A stretch of 64,000 nucleotides of DNA from Pseudomonas fluorescens (GTDB taxonomy: Bacteria > Pseudomonadota > Gammaproteobacteria > Pseudomonadales > Pseudomonadaceae): contig NZ_CP078138.1 in assembly GCF_019212185.1 (NCBI RefSeq), positions 5,624,501-5,688,500 on the forward strand, given 5' to 3'. Both the position numbers and the translations under genes were made by a program. The notes under the pieces are model-generated. The model saw only the letters and a program-made list of their open reading frames with translations. It had not been told where the DNA came from and did no database searches. Positions 1 through 11,995 of the stretch are shown in pieces; position 1 is the stretch's first letter; the number at the start of each line of letters is the position of its first letter.

Positions 1-176
1 GCGGCACCGGTGTTGTAGGCCAGGGTCCAGCTGAAATAATCGGGAATGACCACGATTTGCTGGTACATGGTTAGCGAGCCTTCGAAGTAGAACTTGCTGG
101 CCTGGTCGATGACCAGGACCAGCAAGCTCAACCAGAGCCAGCCCAACCGTCCGAAACGGCCAGAGGCATCAGGCAT
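1..176 (-). CDS. lspA: Lipoprotein signal peptidase II (LspA), N-terminal part, cut by window edge
   Basis: The minus strand from 176 reads [20 protein letters not shown] and continues with the [10 protein letters not shown] stretch typical of LspA and its first membrane helix. This inner-membrane aspartyl protease removes signal peptides from diacylglyceryl-prolipoproteins. About 58 codons are present; the catalytic aspartates of the central and C-terminal motifs lie outside the window, apart from the conserved Asp in the first helix. The ATG at 176 lies inside the end of ileS, overlapping its stop region by 8 bp, so the two are probably translationally coupled. The order ileS-lspA is standard in gammaproteobacteria, which makes the call firm even from a fragment. 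Confidence 0.93.
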   Translation of the reverse strand, partial: MPDASGRFGRLGWLWLSLLVLVIDQASKFYFEGSLTMYQQIVVIPDYFSWTLAYNTGA

Positions 177-3000
177 AGTGGCGAACCTCGCCAGTGCCAC
201 TGATGTTATCGACGCAACGACCGCAGATTTCCGGATGCTCCGGATTCACACCAACGTCTTCACGGCAGTGCCAGCAACGGGCGCACTTGGCGTGGCTCGA
301 TTTCACCACCTGCAGCTTCAGACCGCTGACTTCGGTGACCACGGCATCGGCCGGAGCTTGCACCAGTGGGGCGACGGTCGCGGTCGAGGTGATCAGCACG
401 AAGCGCAGTTCATTGCTCAATTTAGCCAGGTCGGCGCTCAGCGCTTCTTCGGCGAACAAGGTCACTTCGGCTTGCAGGTTGCCACCCACCGCCTTGGCTG
501 CGCGCTGGATTTCCATTTCCTTGTTCACGGCAACCTTGACCGCCATGATCCGATCCCAATAGGCACGATCCAACTCGAAACCTTCCGGCAGCTCGCTCAA
601 GCCTTCATACCAGGTGTTAAGCATCACCGATTCATTACGCTCGCCCGGCAGGTATTGCCACAACTCGTCGGCGGTGAAGGCCAGGATCGGCGCGATCCAG
701 CGCACCAGCGCTTCGCTGATGTGGAACAGCGCGGTCTGCGCCGAGCGGCGAGCCTTGCTGTTGGCGCCGGTGGTGTACTGACGGTCCTTGATGATGTCGA
801 GGTAGAAACCACCCAACTCCTGCACGCAGAAGTTGTGGATCTTCGAGTAGACGTTCCAGAAACGGTACTCGCCGTAGTGCTCTTGCAGTTCACGTTGCAG
901 CAGCAGGGTACGATCCACGGCCCAACGGTCCAGCGCGAGCATCTCTTCAGCTGGCAGGATATCGGTAGCTGGGTTGAAACCGCTCAGGTTGGACAGCAGG
1001 AAGCGCGCGGTATTACGGATGCGCCGGTAGGCATCCGCACTGCGTTGCAGGATCTGCTCGGAAACCGCCATCTCGCCCGAGTAGTCGGTGGAGGCTACCC
1101 ACAGGCGCATGATGTCGGCGCCCAGGGTGTCGTTGACCTTTTGCGGCGCAATTACGTTGCCCAGGGACTTGGACATCTTGCGGCCGGACTCGTCGACGGT
1201 GAAGCCGTGGGTCAGCAACTCACGATACGGTGCGTGGTTGTCGATGGCGCAACCGGTCAGCAGCGACGAGTGGAACCAACCGCGGTGCTGGTCAGAACCT
1301 TCGAGGTACAGGTCGGCACGCGGGCCGGTCTCGTGACCCATCGGGTGCGAACCGCGCAGCACGTGCCAGTGCGTGGTACCCGAGTCGAACCAGACGTCCA
1401 GGGTGTCGCTGATCTTGTCGTACTGTGGCGCTTCGTCGCCCAGCAGCTCGGCAGCATCCATCTTGAACCAGGCTTCGATGCCTTCGACTTCAACGCGCTT
1501 GGCGACTTCTTCCATCAGCTCGACGGTACGCGGATGCAGCTCGCCGCTTTCCTTGTTCAGGAAGAACGGGATCGGCACGCCCCAGTTACGCTGGCGGGAG
1601 ATGCACCAGTCCGGACGGTTGGCAATCATCGAGTGCAGGCGCGCCTGGCCCCAGGCCGGGACGAACTTGGTCTCTTCGATGGCCTTGATCGAGCGCTGGC
1701 GCAGGGTGTCGCCGGAGGTCGGCTGCTTGTCCATACCGATGAACCACTGCGCGGTGGCGCGGTAGATCAGCGGGGTCTTGTGGCGCCAGCAGTGCATGTA
1801 GCTGTGTTCGATGATGGTGGTGTGCAGCAGCGCACCGACTTCGGTCAGCTTATCGACGATAGCCGGGTTGGCTTTCCAGATGAACTGGCCGCCGAAGAAC
1901 TCCAGCGAAGGTGCGTACACGCCATTGCTCTGGACCGGATTGAGGATGTCGTCGTTGACCATGCCGTATTTCTTGCAGGTCACGAAGTCGTCAACGCCAT
2001 AGGCTGGAGCGGAGTGAACCACGCCGGTGCCGGCGCCCAGCTCGACGTAGTCGGCCAGATACACCGGCGACAGACGATCGTAGAACGGATGACGGAAATT
2101 GATCAGTTCCAGCGCCGAACCGGTGGCAGTGGCAATCACCGAGCCTTGCAGCGAATAGCGCGCCAGGCACGACTCTACCAGCTCTTCAGCCAGCACCAGC
2201 AGCTTGTCGCCGGCATCAACCAGGGCGTAGGTGAACTCCGGGTGCACGTTCAGCGCCTGGTTGGCCGGGATGGTCCACGGGGTGGTGGTCCAGATCACGA
2301 TGGAAGCCGGCTTGGTCAGCGAAGGCAGACCGAACGCTGCGGCCAGCTTGGCCTCGTCGGCGATCGGGAAGGCGACGTCGATGGTCGAGGACTTCTTGTT
2401 CTCGTACTCGACTTCCGCTTCGGCCAATGCCGAGCCGCAGTCGAAGCACCAGTTCACTGGCTTGAGGCCCTTGAACACGAAGCCACCCTTGACGATTTCC
2501 GCCAGGGCGCGGATTTCGCCGGCCTCGTTCTTGAAGTCCATGGTTTTGTAGGGGTTGGCGAAATCGCCCAACACGCCGAGACGGATGAATTCGGATTTCT
2601 GCCCTTCAATCTGCTCGGTGGCGTAGGCACGGCACAGTTCGCGGGTTTTGTCCGCGCCCAGGTTCTTGCCGTGGGTCACTTCGACTTTATGCTCGATCGG
2701 CAGGCCATGGCAGTCCCAGCCCGGGACATAAGGCGCGTCGAAGCCCGCCAGGGTCTTCGAGCGGATGATCATGTCCTTGAGAATCTTGTTCAGTGCGTGA
2801 CCGATATGAATGGTGCCGTTGGCGTACGGAGGGCCGTCGTGCAATACGAACTTCGGACGATCCTTGCCAATCTCGCGCAACTTTCCGTACAGGCCAATGC
2901 TGTCCCAGCGCTGCAGAATCTGCGGTTCGCGCTGAGGCAGGCCGGCCTTCATTGGGAAGGCGGTGTCCGGAAGGTTAAGCGTGGCTTTATAGTCGGTCAT
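169..3000 (-). CDS. ileS: Isoleucyl-tRNA synthetase
   Basis: This 943-residue class I aminoacyl-tRNA synthetase charges tRNA-Ile in the cytoplasm and edits misactivated valine. The HIGH-type signature HIGH is at residues 65-68 after PPYANGTI, and the KMSKS loop occurs as [10 protein letters not shown] near residue 605. The anticodon-binding domain follows. The C-terminus carries a four-cysteine zinc finger (CARCWHC, then CGRC). The length matches the bacterial family (about 940). It lies 13 bp downstream of ribF and overlaps lspA, forming the ribF-ileS-lspA operon. A 978-aa open frame on the other strand is an antisense shadow of its codon bias. Confidence 0.98.
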   Translation of the reverse strand: MTDYKATLNLPDTAFPMKAGLPQREPQILQRWDSIGLYGKLREIGKDRPKFVLHDGPPYANGTIHIGHALNKILKDMIIRSKTLAGFDAPYVPGWDCHGLPIEHKVEVTHGKNLGADKTRELCRAYATEQIEGQKSEFIRLGVLGDFANPYKTMDFKNEAGEIRALAEIVKGGFVFKGLKPVNWCFDCGSALAEAEVEYENKKSSTIDVAFPIADEAKLAAAFGLPSLTKPASIVIWTTTPWTIPANQALNVHPEFTYALVDAGDKLLVLAEELVESCLARYSLQGSVIATATGSALELINFRHPFYDRLSPVYLADYVELGAGTGVVHSAPAYGVDDFVTCKKYGMVNDDILNPVQSNGVYAPSLEFFGGQFIWKANPAIVDKLTEVGALLHTTIIEHSYMHCWRHKTPLIYRATAQWFIGMDKQPTSGDTLRQRSIKAIEETKFVPAWGQARLHSMIANRPDWCISRQRNWGVPIPFFLNKESGELHPRTVELMEEVAKRVEVEGIEAWFKMDAAELLGDEAPQYDKISDTLDVWFDSGTTHWHVLRGSHPMGHETGPRADLYLEGSDQHRGWFHSSLLTGCAIDNHAPYRELLTHGFTVDESGRKMSKSLGNVIAPQKVNDTLGADIMRLWVASTDYSGEMAVSEQILQRSADAYRRIRNTARFLLSNLSGFNPATDILPAEEMLALDRWAVDRTLLLQRELQEHYGEYRFWNVYSKIHNFCVQELGGFYLDIIKDRQYTTGANSKARRSAQTALFHISEALVRWIAPILAFTADELWQYLPGERNESVMLNTWYEGLSELPEGFELDRAYWDRIMAVKVAVNKEMEIQRAAKAVGGNLQAEVTLFAEEALSADLAKLSNELRFVLITSTATVAPLVQAPADAVVTEVSGLKLQVVKSSHAKCARCWHCREDVGVNPEHPEICGRCVDNISGTGEVRHYA

Positions 3001-3013
3001 TTAAGGCTCTTAA

Positions 3014-3952
3014 TTAGCGATTGGCGCTAGGTGCGGCTAATGCACGGGCGGCGGCGACATCCGCGTTGATCGCCGTTTTCAGTGCCTCCAGAGAGGCAAA
3101 ACGCTGCTCTTCGCGCAGCTTCTGGTGGAAAACCACCGTCAAACGCCGGTCATACAGATCGCCGGCAAAATCTAGAAGATGAACTTCAAGGTGGGCCTTG
3201 CCATCACCTTGGACCGTAGGCCGTACGCCGATATTGGCGACGCCGGGCCAGGTCTTGCCGTCGATCTGCACATCGACCAGGTAAACCCCGGTGAACGGCA
3301 CGCGACGACGCTTGAGTTGAATATTGGCAGTGGGTGTACCCAGCTGCCGGGCCAGTTTCTGCCCATGCAGCACACGCCCGGCGATTCGGTACGGGCGCCC
3401 AAGCAGGCGTTCAGCCAAGGCAAAGTCGGCAGCGGCCAAGGCGTTACGCACCTGGGTGCTGCTGACTCGAATACCGTCCAGTTCGACGGTTTGCGCCGCT
3501 TCAACGGTGAAACCGTGAACCTGACCGGCCTGCAGCAGGAAATCGAAATCGCCCAATCGGTCGCAGCCGAAGCGGAAGTCGTCACCGACCTCCAGGTGCT
3601 TGACGCCGAGGCCGTCCACCAGAATGGTGTCGACGAACTCACTCGCGCTCAGCTTGCTCAGGCGTTGATTGAACGCCAGGCACAACACCCGGTCGACCCC
3701 CTCGTCTGCCAGCAACTGCAATTTGTCGCGCAACCGGGCCAGGCGTGCCGGTGCAGTGTCGGGGGCAAAGAATTCCCGCGGCTGCGGTTCGAAAATCACC
3801 ACGCAGCTGGGTACGCCCAACTCAAGCGCACGTTCACGCAGCCGACCCAGGATAGCCTGGTGACCACGGTGAACACCGTCAAAGTTGCCAATAGTGGCGA
3901 CGCAGCCCCGATGCTGGGGGCGCAGATTGTGGAGGCCTCGAACCAGCTGCAT
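3014..3952 (-). CDS. ribF: Bifunctional riboflavin kinase / FAD synthetase
   Basis: This 312-residue protein phosphorylates riboflavin to FMN and adenylates FMN to FAD. The N-terminal nucleotidyltransferase half shows the GNFDGVHRGHQ signature (HxGH-like). The C-terminal half has the riboflavin-kinase motifs around GRVLHGQKLARQLGTPTANI. The frame is open further upstream, but the family starts at MQLVRGLHNLRP, so I place the start at 3952 rather than 3970 or 4027. The gene sits between murJ and ileS on the same strand, the usual Pseudomonas order. Confidence 0.96.
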   Translation of the reverse strand: MQLVRGLHNLRPQHRGCVATIGNFDGVHRGHQAILGRLRERALELGVPSCVVIFEPQPREFFAPDTAPARLARLRDKLQLLADEGVDRVLCLAFNQRLSKLSASEFVDTILVDGLGVKHLEVGDDFRFGCDRLGDFDFLLQAGQVHGFTVEAAQTVELDGIRVSSTQVRNALAAADFALAERLLGRPYRIAGRVLHGQKLARQLGTPTANIQLKRRRVPFTGVYLVDVQIDGKTWPGVANIGVRPTVQGDGKAHLEVHLLDFAGDLYDRRLTVVFHQKLREEQRFASLEALKTAINADVAAARALAAPSANR

Positions 3953-4072
3953 AACGCGCTTCTTGCTCATAAAGTGGTCGATTATAACCACACCCGGCGG
4001 CCGACGACAGGCAACACCGTACCCCAAAATGATTGAACCGACAAAAACCCCGCCTCGAAGCTGATCAGCACC

Positions 4073-5611
4073 TCAACTCAGCGCCTTGCGATTGAAGTCC
4101 CGCAGGCGGAAACCGAGCGCTGCCAGCATGCCGAAATAGGCCACGATCCCCGCAGCCACCAGCAGACCCAGGCGCAGGAATCGCTCAAGCATATGACCGT
4201 CGCTCCAGGGTGGCATGAAGTGCATCAGCCCGAGCAATACCGCGGACATCACGGCGACCGCCAGTACCAGCTTGAAGCCGAACACTGCCCAGCCCGGTTG
4301 TGGCTGATACATCTTTTGTTTACGCAACTGATAGAACAACAGGCCCGCGTTCAGACAGGCGCCCGCACTGATGGCCAATGCCAGGCCTGCGTGCTTGAAC
4401 GGGCCGATCAAGGCCAGGTTGAACAACTGGGTCACCACCAGGGTAAAAATCGCGATTTTCACCGGCGTTCGGATGTTTTGTTGTGCATAAAAGCCTGGAG
4501 CCAGCACCTTGATCAGGATGATCCCCAGCAACCCGACTGAATAAGCCACCAGCGCACGCTGGGTCATCGAGGCATCGAAGGCGCTGAACTGCCCATACTG
4601 GAACAGCGACACCGTCAGGGGTTCGGCGAGGATTCCCAGCGCCAGCGCACACGGCAGCACCAGCACAAAGCACAGACGCAGACCCCAATCGAGAATCCGC
4701 GAGTACTCGTGACGATCCTGATTGGCATAGGTCTTGGCCAGTGTTGGCAGCAAAATGGTGCCCAACGCTACGCCGAGCACACCCGACGGCAGCTCCATCA
4801 GGCGGTCTGCGTAGTACATCCAGGACACGGAGCCCGCTACGAGGAACGAGGCAAAAATGGTGTTGATGATCAGCGAAATCTGACTGACCGAGACCCCAAG
4901 GATTGCCGGCAGCATTTGCTTCATGACCCGCCAGACACCGGTGTCACGTAGGTTCAGACGGGGCAGCACCAGCATGCCGATCTTTTTCAAGTGCGGCAGT
5001 TGATAGAGCAACTGCGCGAGGCCGCCGGCCAATACCGCCCAACCCAGCGCCATCACCGGCGGATCGAAATACGGGGTCAAGAACAGAGCAAAAATGATCA
5101 TGCTGACGTTCAGCAACGTCGGCACGAATGCGGGCACCGAAAAGCGGTTGTAGGTATTGAGGATCGCCCCGGCCAGCGATGACAGCGAAATAAGCAATAT
5201 ATAAGGAAAGGTCACCCGCAACAGACTCGAGGTCAGCTCGAATTTCTCCGGGGTCGTGGTAAAGCCGGGCGCAGTAGCCCAGATCACCCAGGGCGCCGCG
5301 ATCATCCCCAGCACGGTGACCAGCGCCAGCACCAGGGTGAGCAACCCCGACACATAGGCAACGAAAGTGCGCGTCGCCTCCTCGCCCTGCTGGTTTTTAT
5401 ATTCAGCCAGGATCGGGACAAATGCTTGGGAAAAAGCGCCCTCGGCAAAGATCCGCCGCAGCAGATTGGGCAGCTTGAAGGCAATGAAGAAAGCGTCCGT
5501 GGCCATGCCGGCGCCAAAGATGCGGGCGACAAGGGTGTCACGGACAAATCCCAGAACCCGGGAAATCATCGTGATAGAGCTGACGGCGGCCAACGACTTG
5601 AGCAGATTCAT
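4073..5611 (-). CDS. murJ: Lipid II flippase MurJ (MviN)
   Basis: The 512-residue product is a polytopic MOP-superfamily membrane protein that moves lipid II across the inner membrane for peptidoglycan synthesis. The start [20 protein letters not shown] and the [15 protein letters not shown] segment are diagnostic, followed by about 14 hydrophobic helices to the C-terminus. The ATG at 5611 is preferred over the upstream ATG at 5659 because it matches the family N-terminus. It heads the murJ-ribF-ileS-lspA gene string and diverges from rpsT. Confidence 0.97.
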   Translation of the reverse strand: MNLLKSLAAVSSITMISRVLGFVRDTLVARIFGAGMATDAFFIAFKLPNLLRRIFAEGAFSQAFVPILAEYKNQQGEEATRTFVAYVSGLLTLVLALVTVLGMIAAPWVIWATAPGFTTTPEKFELTSSLLRVTFPYILLISLSSLAGAILNTYNRFSVPAFVPTLLNVSMIIFALFLTPYFDPPVMALGWAVLAGGLAQLLYQLPHLKKIGMLVLPRLNLRDTGVWRVMKQMLPAILGVSVSQISLIINTIFASFLVAGSVSWMYYADRLMELPSGVLGVALGTILLPTLAKTYANQDRHEYSRILDWGLRLCFVLVLPCALALGILAEPLTVSLFQYGQFSAFDASMTQRALVAYSVGLLGIILIKVLAPGFYAQQNIRTPVKIAIFTLVVTQLFNLALIGPFKHAGLALAISAGACLNAGLLFYQLRKQKMYQPQPGWAVFGFKLVLAVAVMSAVLLGLMHFMPPWSDGHMLERFLRLGLLVAAGIVAYFGMLAALGFRLRDFNRKALS

Positions 5612-5780
5612 TAAAGAGTTCTTGTCTGTCGATAAACAGCAGGCGAACAATGCGCCCACTTATGCGATACTCCGCGCCGCAACAGCACAGAGCCAAAGCT
5701 CGCGAGTTTACAGGTCGTACGCTGGAATGAAATATACCGGCGCTTTATACCTACCACTTAGCGGAACGTCTCAACCGCCC

Positions 5781-5809
5781 TTGACAAGACTTCAACTCAT
5801 CGGCATGAT
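5781..5809 (+). promoter_or_regulatory. Sigma-70-like promoter of rpsT
   Basis: TTGACA (5781-5786) is followed after 17 bp by CATGAT (5804-5809), a perfect -35 with a 4/6 -10 element, about 55 bp upstream of rpsT. This is sequence inspection only. Confidence 0.5.
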
Positions 5810-5862
5810 TCGCGGCCTATTTTGTTTGCTATTTCCCAAAAAGTCTTTCGAGGAGCTCGACG

Positions 5863-6141
5863 GTGGCCAACACACCTTCCGCCAAAAAACGTGCAAAACA
5901 GGCTGAGAAGCGTCGCAGCCACAACGCCAGCCTGCGTTCCATGGTTCGTACCTACATCAAGAATGTAGTTAAAGCCATCGACGCCAAAGACGCTGCTAAA
6001 GCGCAAGCTGCTTACGTTCTGGCTGTGCCTGTTATCGACCGCATGGCCGATAAAGGCATCATCCACAAGAACAAAGCTGCTCGTCATAAGAGCCGCCTGA
6101 ATGGCCACGTAAAGGCTCTGAACGTTGCCGCTGCTGCCTAA
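5863..6141 (+). CDS. rpsT: 30S ribosomal protein S20, GTG start
   Basis: This 92-residue basic protein begins [20 protein letters not shown] and matches S20, which binds the 5' domain of 16S rRNA. The only start that fits the family N-terminus is GTG at 5863, preceded by GAGGAGCTCGACG as ribosome binding site. In E. coli rpsT also uses a weak start codon (UUG) as part of autogenous control, so the GTG may be functional here. The gene is monocistronic, with a strong terminator 15-45 bp after the stop. Confidence 0.97.
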   Translation: MANTPSAKKRAKQAEKRRSHNASLRSMVRTYIKNVVKAIDAKDAAKAQAAYVLAVPVIDRMADKGIIHKNKAARHKSRLNGHVKALNVAAAA

Positions 6142-6155
6142 GCGACACGCTCACT

Positions 6156-6184
6156 AAAAAACCGACCTCAGGGTCGGTTTTTTA
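6156..6184 (+). terminator. Rho-independent terminator of rpsT
   Basis: The stem ACCGACC / GGTCGGT has the 3-nt loop TCA and is flanked by an A-tract and a TTTTTT tract, so it can work in both directions. It directly follows rpsT. Confidence 0.9.
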
Positions 6185-6197
6185 TTGCCTGCGATTT

Positions 6198-6226
6198 GTG
6201 TGGGAGCGAGCCTGCTCACGAAAGCG
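6198..6226. repeat. REP element (single)
   Basis: GTGGGAGCGAGCCTGCTCACG belongs to the Pseudomonas GTGGGAGCGAGC-type REP family, also seen at 33057-33146. It is a single copy between the rpsT terminator and creA. Confidence 0.75.
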
Positions 6227-6319
6227 ACTTAACACTCAACGATTATGTTCGCCGACATTCAGCAATCGTCGAAACGCCGCCCGGAGCCGACCCACCCCCA
6301 CACCTGAACCTCTGCCAGG

Positions 6320-6784
6320 TTACTGGGCGCTAGGCCACGGCAAAATCGGAATCGCCGTCACCGCATTCTGCGGACTACCCTCGATCAGGCGATCGCTGTA
6401 GACCAGGTACACCAGCGTGTTGCGCTTCTTATCGAGGAACCGCACCACCTGCATGGTCTTGAACACCAGCGAGGTGCGCTCCTTGAACACCTCATCCCCA
6501 TCCTTGAGCTCACCCTTGAAACTGATTGGCCCCACCTGACGACAGGCAATGGAAGCCTCCGCCCGATCCTCGGCCAACCCCAGCCCACCCTTCACCCCGC
6601 CAGTCTTGGCGCGCGACAGGTAGCAGGTCACCCCATCGACCTTGGGATCATCAAAGGCCTCGACAACGATACGATCGTTTGGCCCGACAAACTTGAACAC
6701 TGTCGACACCTGGCCAATCTCTTCCGCCGACGCCAGCAACGGCAGCGCCAACAACAAACCCATCAACCCACTTGCCATGCGCAT
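6320..6784 (-). CDS. creA: CreA family periplasmic protein
   Basis: The 154-residue product has a signal peptide ([20 protein letters not shown]) and then the conserved CreA core: [17 protein letters not shown], a [20 protein letters not shown] segment and [10 protein letters not shown]. The biochemical role of CreA is unknown. The start at 6784 is chosen because GGGGGAAG lies 6-7 bp upstream; an in-frame GTG at 6799 overlaps that site. It begins 16 bp after the proB stop on the same strand, so it is probably cotranscribed with proB. Confidence 0.85.
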   Translation of the reverse strand: MRMASGLMGLLLALPLLASAEEIGQVSTVFKFVGPNDRIVVEAFDDPKVDGVTCYLSRAKTGGVKGGLGLAEDRAEASIACRQVGPISFKGELKDGDEVFKERTSLVFKTMQVVRFLDKKRNTLVYLVYSDRLIEGSPQNAVTAIPILPWPSAQ

Positions 6785-6800
6785 GCGACTTCCCCCCACA

Positions 6801-7919
6801 TCAGACCAGAATCAGGTTGTCGCGATGAACCAGCTCCGGCTCAGCCATGTACCCCAACAAACCGACAATCGACTCAGAGGACTGACCAATAATCTTCTGC
6901 GCCTCAAGCGCACTGTAGTTGGCCAGGCCACGGGCAATCTCACGTCCATCCGGCGCGACACACACCACCATCTCACCGCGACGGAAGCTGCCCTGAACCA
7001 GCTTGACCCCGACCGGCAGAAGACTCTTGTTACCCTCAGACAATGCCGAGACCGCTCCAGCATCCAGGACCAGGGTGCCACGGGTCTGAAGATGCCCGGC
7101 CAACCATTGCTTGCGCGCCGCCAGCATGCCGCGCTCAGGCGACAACAGCGTACCGATTCGCTCGCCCGACTTCAGACGATCCAGCACCCGCTCCAGGCGA
7201 CCACCGACGATGATCGTATGCGCCCCCGAACGCGCTGCCAGCCGCGCCGCACGCAGCTTGGTCTGCATTCCGCCACGCCCCAGCGCACCACCGGTACCGC
7301 CAGCAACCGCATCCAGCGCCGGATCATCGGCACGCGCTTCGTAAATCAGTTGAGCATCAGGATTGTTTCGCGGATCAGCGTCGAACATGCCGTCACGATC
7401 CGTGAGGATCACCAGCAAATCAGCCTCGACCAGGTTGGCCACCAGCGCCGCCAGGGTGTCGTTGTCGCCAAAACGAATTTCATCCGTGACCACAGTGTCA
7501 TTCTCGTTGATCACCGGAATCACCTTGAGCTCCACCAGCGCACGCAAGGTACTGCGGGCATTGAGGTAGCGCTTACGGTCGGACAAATCGTCATGGGTCA
7601 GCAGAATCTGCGCAGTATGACGACCATGCTCGGCAAAGCTCGACTCCCAGGCTTGCACCAGCCCCATCTGACCGATTGCAGCCGCCGCCTGGAGTTCGTG
7701 CATCGCACTGGGTCGAGCGGTCCAGCCCAAGCGACTCATGCCGGCCGCCACCGCCCCGGAGGACACCAGCACCAGCTCGACACCCGCCTCATGCAGGGCC
7801 ACCATCTGCTCAACCCAGACACCCATCGCCGCGCGATCCAGCCCCTTGCCGTCAGCCGTCAGCAAAGCGCTGCCGATCTTCACGACCCAACGCTGCGCAC
7901 CTGTCACCTTGCTCCGCAT
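6801..7919 (-). CDS. proB: Glutamate 5-kinase
   Basis: This 372-residue enzyme catalyses the first step of proline synthesis, glutamate to gamma-glutamyl phosphate. The amino-acid-kinase domain has [10 protein letters not shown] near the N-terminus, INENDTV and the [12 protein letters not shown] substrate/ATP region. A C-terminal PUA domain begins after about residue 275 ([15 protein letters not shown]). I use the ATG at 7919 (MRSKVTG); an ATG at 7922 and a TTG at 7928 are alternatives just behind the AAGG at 7930-7933. It lies downstream of obg, as in other pseudomonads. Confidence 0.96.
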   Translation of the reverse strand: MRSKVTGAQRWVVKIGSALLTADGKGLDRAAMGVWVEQMVALHEAGVELVLVSSGAVAAGMSRLGWTARPSAMHELQAAAAIGQMGLVQAWESSFAEHGRHTAQILLTHDDLSDRKRYLNARSTLRALVELKVIPVINENDTVVTDEIRFGDNDTLAALVANLVEADLLVILTDRDGMFDADPRNNPDAQLIYEARADDPALDAVAGGTGGALGRGGMQTKLRAARLAARSGAHTIIVGGRLERVLDRLKSGERIGTLLSPERGMLAARKQWLAGHLQTRGTLVLDAGAVSALSEGNKSLLPVGVKLVQGSFRRGEMVVCVAPDGREIARGLANYSALEAQKIIGQSSESIVGLLGYMAEPELVHRDNLILV

Positions 7920-8013
7920 CATCTTCAACCTTAGCTTGAGGGCAGCACGACCCAGCGCTGCCCGTGACGTTATTCGTGGTTATTCGTGACCAACAATCGA
8001 TTTCCAGATACCA

Positions 8014-8040
8014 AAACGCCGCTCGATTGAGCGGCGCTTC
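8014..8040 (-). terminator. Hairpin terminator downstream of obg
   Basis: The stem CGCCGCTC-GATT-GAGCGGCG ends in TTTT on the minus strand and lies just after the obg stop. It separates obg from proB. Confidence 0.75.
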
Positions 8041-8056
8041 AGTTTATCGCAACGAG

Positions 8057-9385
<1,329 letters not shown>

Positions 9386-9428
9386 TCACTCATCACAAAC
9401 AGCTTTGCAAGAGACTCACCCCACAAAC

Positions 9429-9460
9429 GAAAAAGCCCCGTCGCGAGACAGGGCTTTTCC
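9429..9460 (-). terminator. Terminator after rpmA
   Basis: The minus strand reads AAAAGCCCTG, loop, CGGGGCTTTTT: a GC-rich stem ending in a T tract, between rpmA and obg. It probably reduces readthrough into obg. Confidence 0.8.
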
Positions 9461-9473
9461 AGCGATCGCGCAA

Positions 9474-9731
9474 TTAAGCTGCGACTACGCTCACGTAACG
9501 GCGGTTGAACGCGCCCTTTACTTCGAACTTGATCACGCCTTCGATTTTAGCGAAGAGGGTGTGATCCTTACCCATGCCAACGCCGTAGCCAGCGTGGAAT
9601 TGGGTGCCGCGCTGACGCACGATGATGTTGCCCGGAATGATTTTCTGGCCGCCATACATCTTCACGCCAAGGCGTTTGGCTTCTGAGTCGCGACCGTTAC
9701 GGGTACTACCACCAGCTTTTTTGTGTGCCAT
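9474..9731 (-). CDS. rpmA: 50S ribosomal protein L27
   Basis: This 85-residue protein starts [16 protein letters not shown] and contains the L27 signature [13 protein letters not shown]. It reaches the peptidyl-transferase centre of the 50S subunit. There is no N-terminal cleavage extension, as expected outside Firmicutes. It is 34 bp downstream of rplU with ATTCTCCT (AGGAGAAT on the coding strand) as ribosome binding site. Confidence 0.98.
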   Translation of the reverse strand: MAHKKAGGSTRNGRDSEAKRLGVKMYGGQKIIPGNIIVRQRGTQFHAGYGVGMGKDHTLFAKIEGVIKFEVKGAFNRRYVSVVAA

Positions 9732-9765
9732 GAGTCAATTCTCCTAGTGAGGAATTAGGCTGAAA

Positions 9766-10080
9766 TTAAGCCTGAATACCGGTGATTTTGATCTCGGTGT
9801 ACCACTGGCGGTGGCCCATACGCTTCATGTGGTGCTTACGACGACGGAACTTGATGATGCGGACTTTATCGTGACGACCTTGGGAGATCACTTCAGCCAC
9901 AACGGTAGCGCCAGCAACAACTGGAGCGCCGATGTTCACGTCATCGCCATTGGCGACCAACAGAACGCGATCAAAGGTAACGGATTCGCCAGTAGCGACT
10001 TCCAGTTTTTCGATCTTCAGGTATTCACCTGGGGCGACCTTGTATTGCTTGCCACCAGTAACAATTACTGCGTACGACAT
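9766..10080 (-). CDS. rplU: 50S ribosomal protein L21
   Basis: The 104-residue product starts [20 protein letters not shown] and ends with the L21 hallmark [20 protein letters not shown]. It binds 23S rRNA with L20. The frame is open to 10296, but the family N-terminus fixes the start at 10080, with GGAGAAATACC upstream. It leads the rplU-rpmA pair and is divergent from ispB. Confidence 0.98.
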   Translation of the reverse strand: MSYAVIVTGGKQYKVAPGEYLKIEKLEVATGESVTFDRVLLVANGDDVNIGAPVVAGATVVAEVISQGRHDKVRIIKFRRRKHHMKRMGHRQWYTEIKITGIQA

Positions 10081-10319
10081 GGTATTTCTCCGATAATCCT
10101 GCTCACCCAGCTCTTTATAAGAAGAGGTATTGGCTGGCATGGCTGCATGGGATGGACGTCCCGAATGCAATTGCGTAAGGCAGGTGCTGCCCAGGAAGTT
10201 CAGGGTGCGCGATTGTACGCAAGCCACGAGCGCCTTGCAAGGGGCCGTCCATCGCGCCTTGACACCTGCTGGCGTGGGTCCTAGCATGCCGCGCAACCCT
10301 TATGGAGCAACTGTCGCTG

Positions 10320-11288
10320 ATGCAACCCCAAGCTTTCTACCGCGCGGTGGCGGACGATTTTAGCGCCGTCGACGGCATCATCAAGAAGCAGCTGACTTCC
10401 CGAGTGCCGCTGGTATCGAAAATCGGCGACTACATCACTTCGGCTGGCGGCAAGCGCCTGCGTCCGTTACTCGTGCTGCTATGCGGCAAGGCCCTGGGTC
10501 GCGAAGGCGACGACATGCGCCTGCTGGCCGCCACTATCGAGTTCCTGCACACCGCTACCCTGCTGCATGACGACGTGGTCGACATGTCGGGCATGCGCCG
10601 TGGCCGCTCGACGGCCAACGCCATGTGGGGCAACGCCCCAAGCGTGCTGGTAGGTGACTTCCTCTACTCGCGCTCGTTCGAGATGATGGTTGAACTGGGC
10701 TCGATGCCGGTGATGAAGATTCTCTCGCAAGCCACGCGGATCATTGCTGAAGGCGAAGTACTGCAACTGTCCAAGGTTCGCGACGCCAGCACCACCGAAG
10801 AAACCTATATGGAAGTCATCCGCGGCAAAACCGCGATGCTCTTCGAAGCCTCGACCCACAGCGCGGCTGCACTGGCCGGCGCCACCGCCGAGCAGAGCGA
10901 AGCCCTGCGCACCTTTGGCGACCACCTGGGCGTCGCGTTCCAACTGGTCGACGACCTGCTGGACTACCGTGGCGACGCTGAAACCCTGGGCAAGAACGTC
11001 GGCGACGACCTGGCCGAAGGCAAACCGACCCTGCCACTGATCTACACCATGCGTGAAGGCACACCGGAGCAAGCGGCCCTGGTGCGCAAGGCGATCCAGA
11101 AAGGCGGCATCGAAGACCTGGAAAGCATCCGCGCTGCCGTGGAAGCCTCGGGTTCGCTGGAGTACACCGCACAATTGGCCCGTGATTACGTGGCCCGGGC
11201 AATCAAGTGCCTGGACGCGCTGCCTGCCAGTGAGTACCGCGATGCCCTGGTCGAACTGAGCGAGTTTGCGGTCGCCCGTACGCACTGA
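10320..11288 (+). CDS. ispB: Octaprenyl/nonaprenyl diphosphate synthase
   Basis: This 322-residue trans-prenyltransferase makes the polyprenyl side chain of ubiquinone. Both aspartate-rich motifs are visible: LLHDDVVDMSGMRRG (first, followed by the Arg pair) and QLVDDLLDYRGD (second). GGKRLRP near residue 40 binds isopentenyl diphosphate. I start at MQPQAFYRAV (10320); an in-frame ATG at 10302 is possible. Divergence from rplU across about 240 bp is conserved in pseudomonads. Confidence 0.95.
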   Translation: MQPQAFYRAVADDFSAVDGIIKKQLTSRVPLVSKIGDYITSAGGKRLRPLLVLLCGKALGREGDDMRLLAATIEFLHTATLLHDDVVDMSGMRRGRSTANAMWGNAPSVLVGDFLYSRSFEMMVELGSMPVMKILSQATRIIAEGEVLQLSKVRDASTTEETYMEVIRGKTAMLFEASTHSAAALAGATAEQSEALRTFGDHLGVAFQLVDDLLDYRGDAETLGKNVGDDLAEGKPTLPLIYTMREGTPEQAALVRKAIQKGGIEDLESIRAAVEASGSLEYTAQLARDYVARAIKCLDALPASEYRDALVELSEFAVARTH

Positions 11289-11296
11289 TAACACTG

Positions 11297-11380
11297 CAGC
11301 CCCCTGCTCGCGATAGCGTTTCTTCGGCCAACGATGGGTTGCCTGATATTCCGCCATCGCGAGCAGGCTCGCTCCTACAG
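11297..11380. repeat. REPIN-like inverted REP pair
   Basis: CCTGCTCGCGATAGCG (11300 area) and CATCGCGAGCAGGCTCGCTCC (11355-11376) are in inverted orientation. They form one REP doublet between ispB and the zinc-ribbon gene. Confidence 0.7.
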
Positions 11381-11463
11381 TTACATCCCGCGCGCCACCC
11401 CACTCTCGCCTAAAACCCTATACAATGTGCGCCCTTTAATGATCCTAATCTCAAGGAGCTTTA

Positions 11464-11805
11464 GTGAGCACGTTGCCACCCTGCCCGAAATGCAATTCCG
11501 AATACACCTACGAAGACGGCGCCCAGCTGATCTGCCCGGAGTGCGCCCACGAGTGGTCCGCCAACGGCGAAGCCGAGGCGGCGTCCGATGAAACCGTGAA
11601 AAAGGATTCGGTCGGCAATGTCCTGCAAGATGGCGACACCATCACTGTGATCAAGGACCTCAAGGTCAAGGGCACTTCGCTGGTGGTCAAGGTCGGCACC
11701 AAGGTCAAGAACATCCGTCTGTGCGACGGCGATCACGACATCGACTGCAAGATCGACGGTATCGGCCCGATGAAACTCAAATCCGAGTTCGTCCGCAAAG
11801 TCTGA
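11464..11805 (+). CDS. PhnA/YjdM-type zinc-ribbon protein
   Basis: The 113-residue protein has an N-terminal zinc ribbon ([21 protein letters not shown], cysteines about 7, 10, 26 and 29). A small C-terminal barrel follows, with [20 protein letters not shown] and [14 protein letters not shown]. This is the YjdM family, historically called PhnA (not phosphonoacetate hydrolase); its cellular role is not established. The start codon is GTG at 11464, 6 bp after AAGGAGC. It stands alone after ispB. Confidence 0.88.
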   Translation: MSTLPPCPKCNSEYTYEDGAQLICPECAHEWSANGEAEAASDETVKKDSVGNVLQDGDTITVIKDLKVKGTSLVVKVGTKVKNIRLCDGDHDIDCKIDGIGPMKLKSEFVRKV

Positions 11806-11950
11806 GCCTGCTGCATGCCATTGCGTACCTGGTGCGCGATGGCACTCCCCGCTCCACGCCCAATCATGGCAAAACGCTAGCCGTTTTGATCCTCAGCAAT
11901 GCCCCGCACAAAAACCGCAGAAACTGCCAATAGGCACTTGCTATTAATTG

Positions 11951-11969
11951 AATAAGAATTATTCTCATC
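11951..11969. promoter_or_regulatory. Probable Fur box
   Basis: AATAAGAATTATTCTCATC differs at two positions from the common Fur-box form AATGAGAATTATTCTCATT and contains the perfect inner palindrome AGAATTATTCT. It lies 27 bp upstream of the small gene at 11996, where Fur binding would block transcription. The surrounding DNA is AT-rich. Confidence 0.75.
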
Positions 11970-11995
11970 AAACCACTGACATGGAGATGAGCATC

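Noticed and set aside
94..3030. 978-codon open frame on the plus strand opposite ileS
   Set aside because: It is fully antisense to a well-matched ileS; long antisense frames arise from GC-rich codon bias, and the translation shows no domain.
6642..7934. 430-codon plus-strand frame opposite creA and proB
   Set aside because: It spans two genuine convergent-strand genes and their gap; the sequence is rich in Arg, His and Gln, as expected for a shadow.
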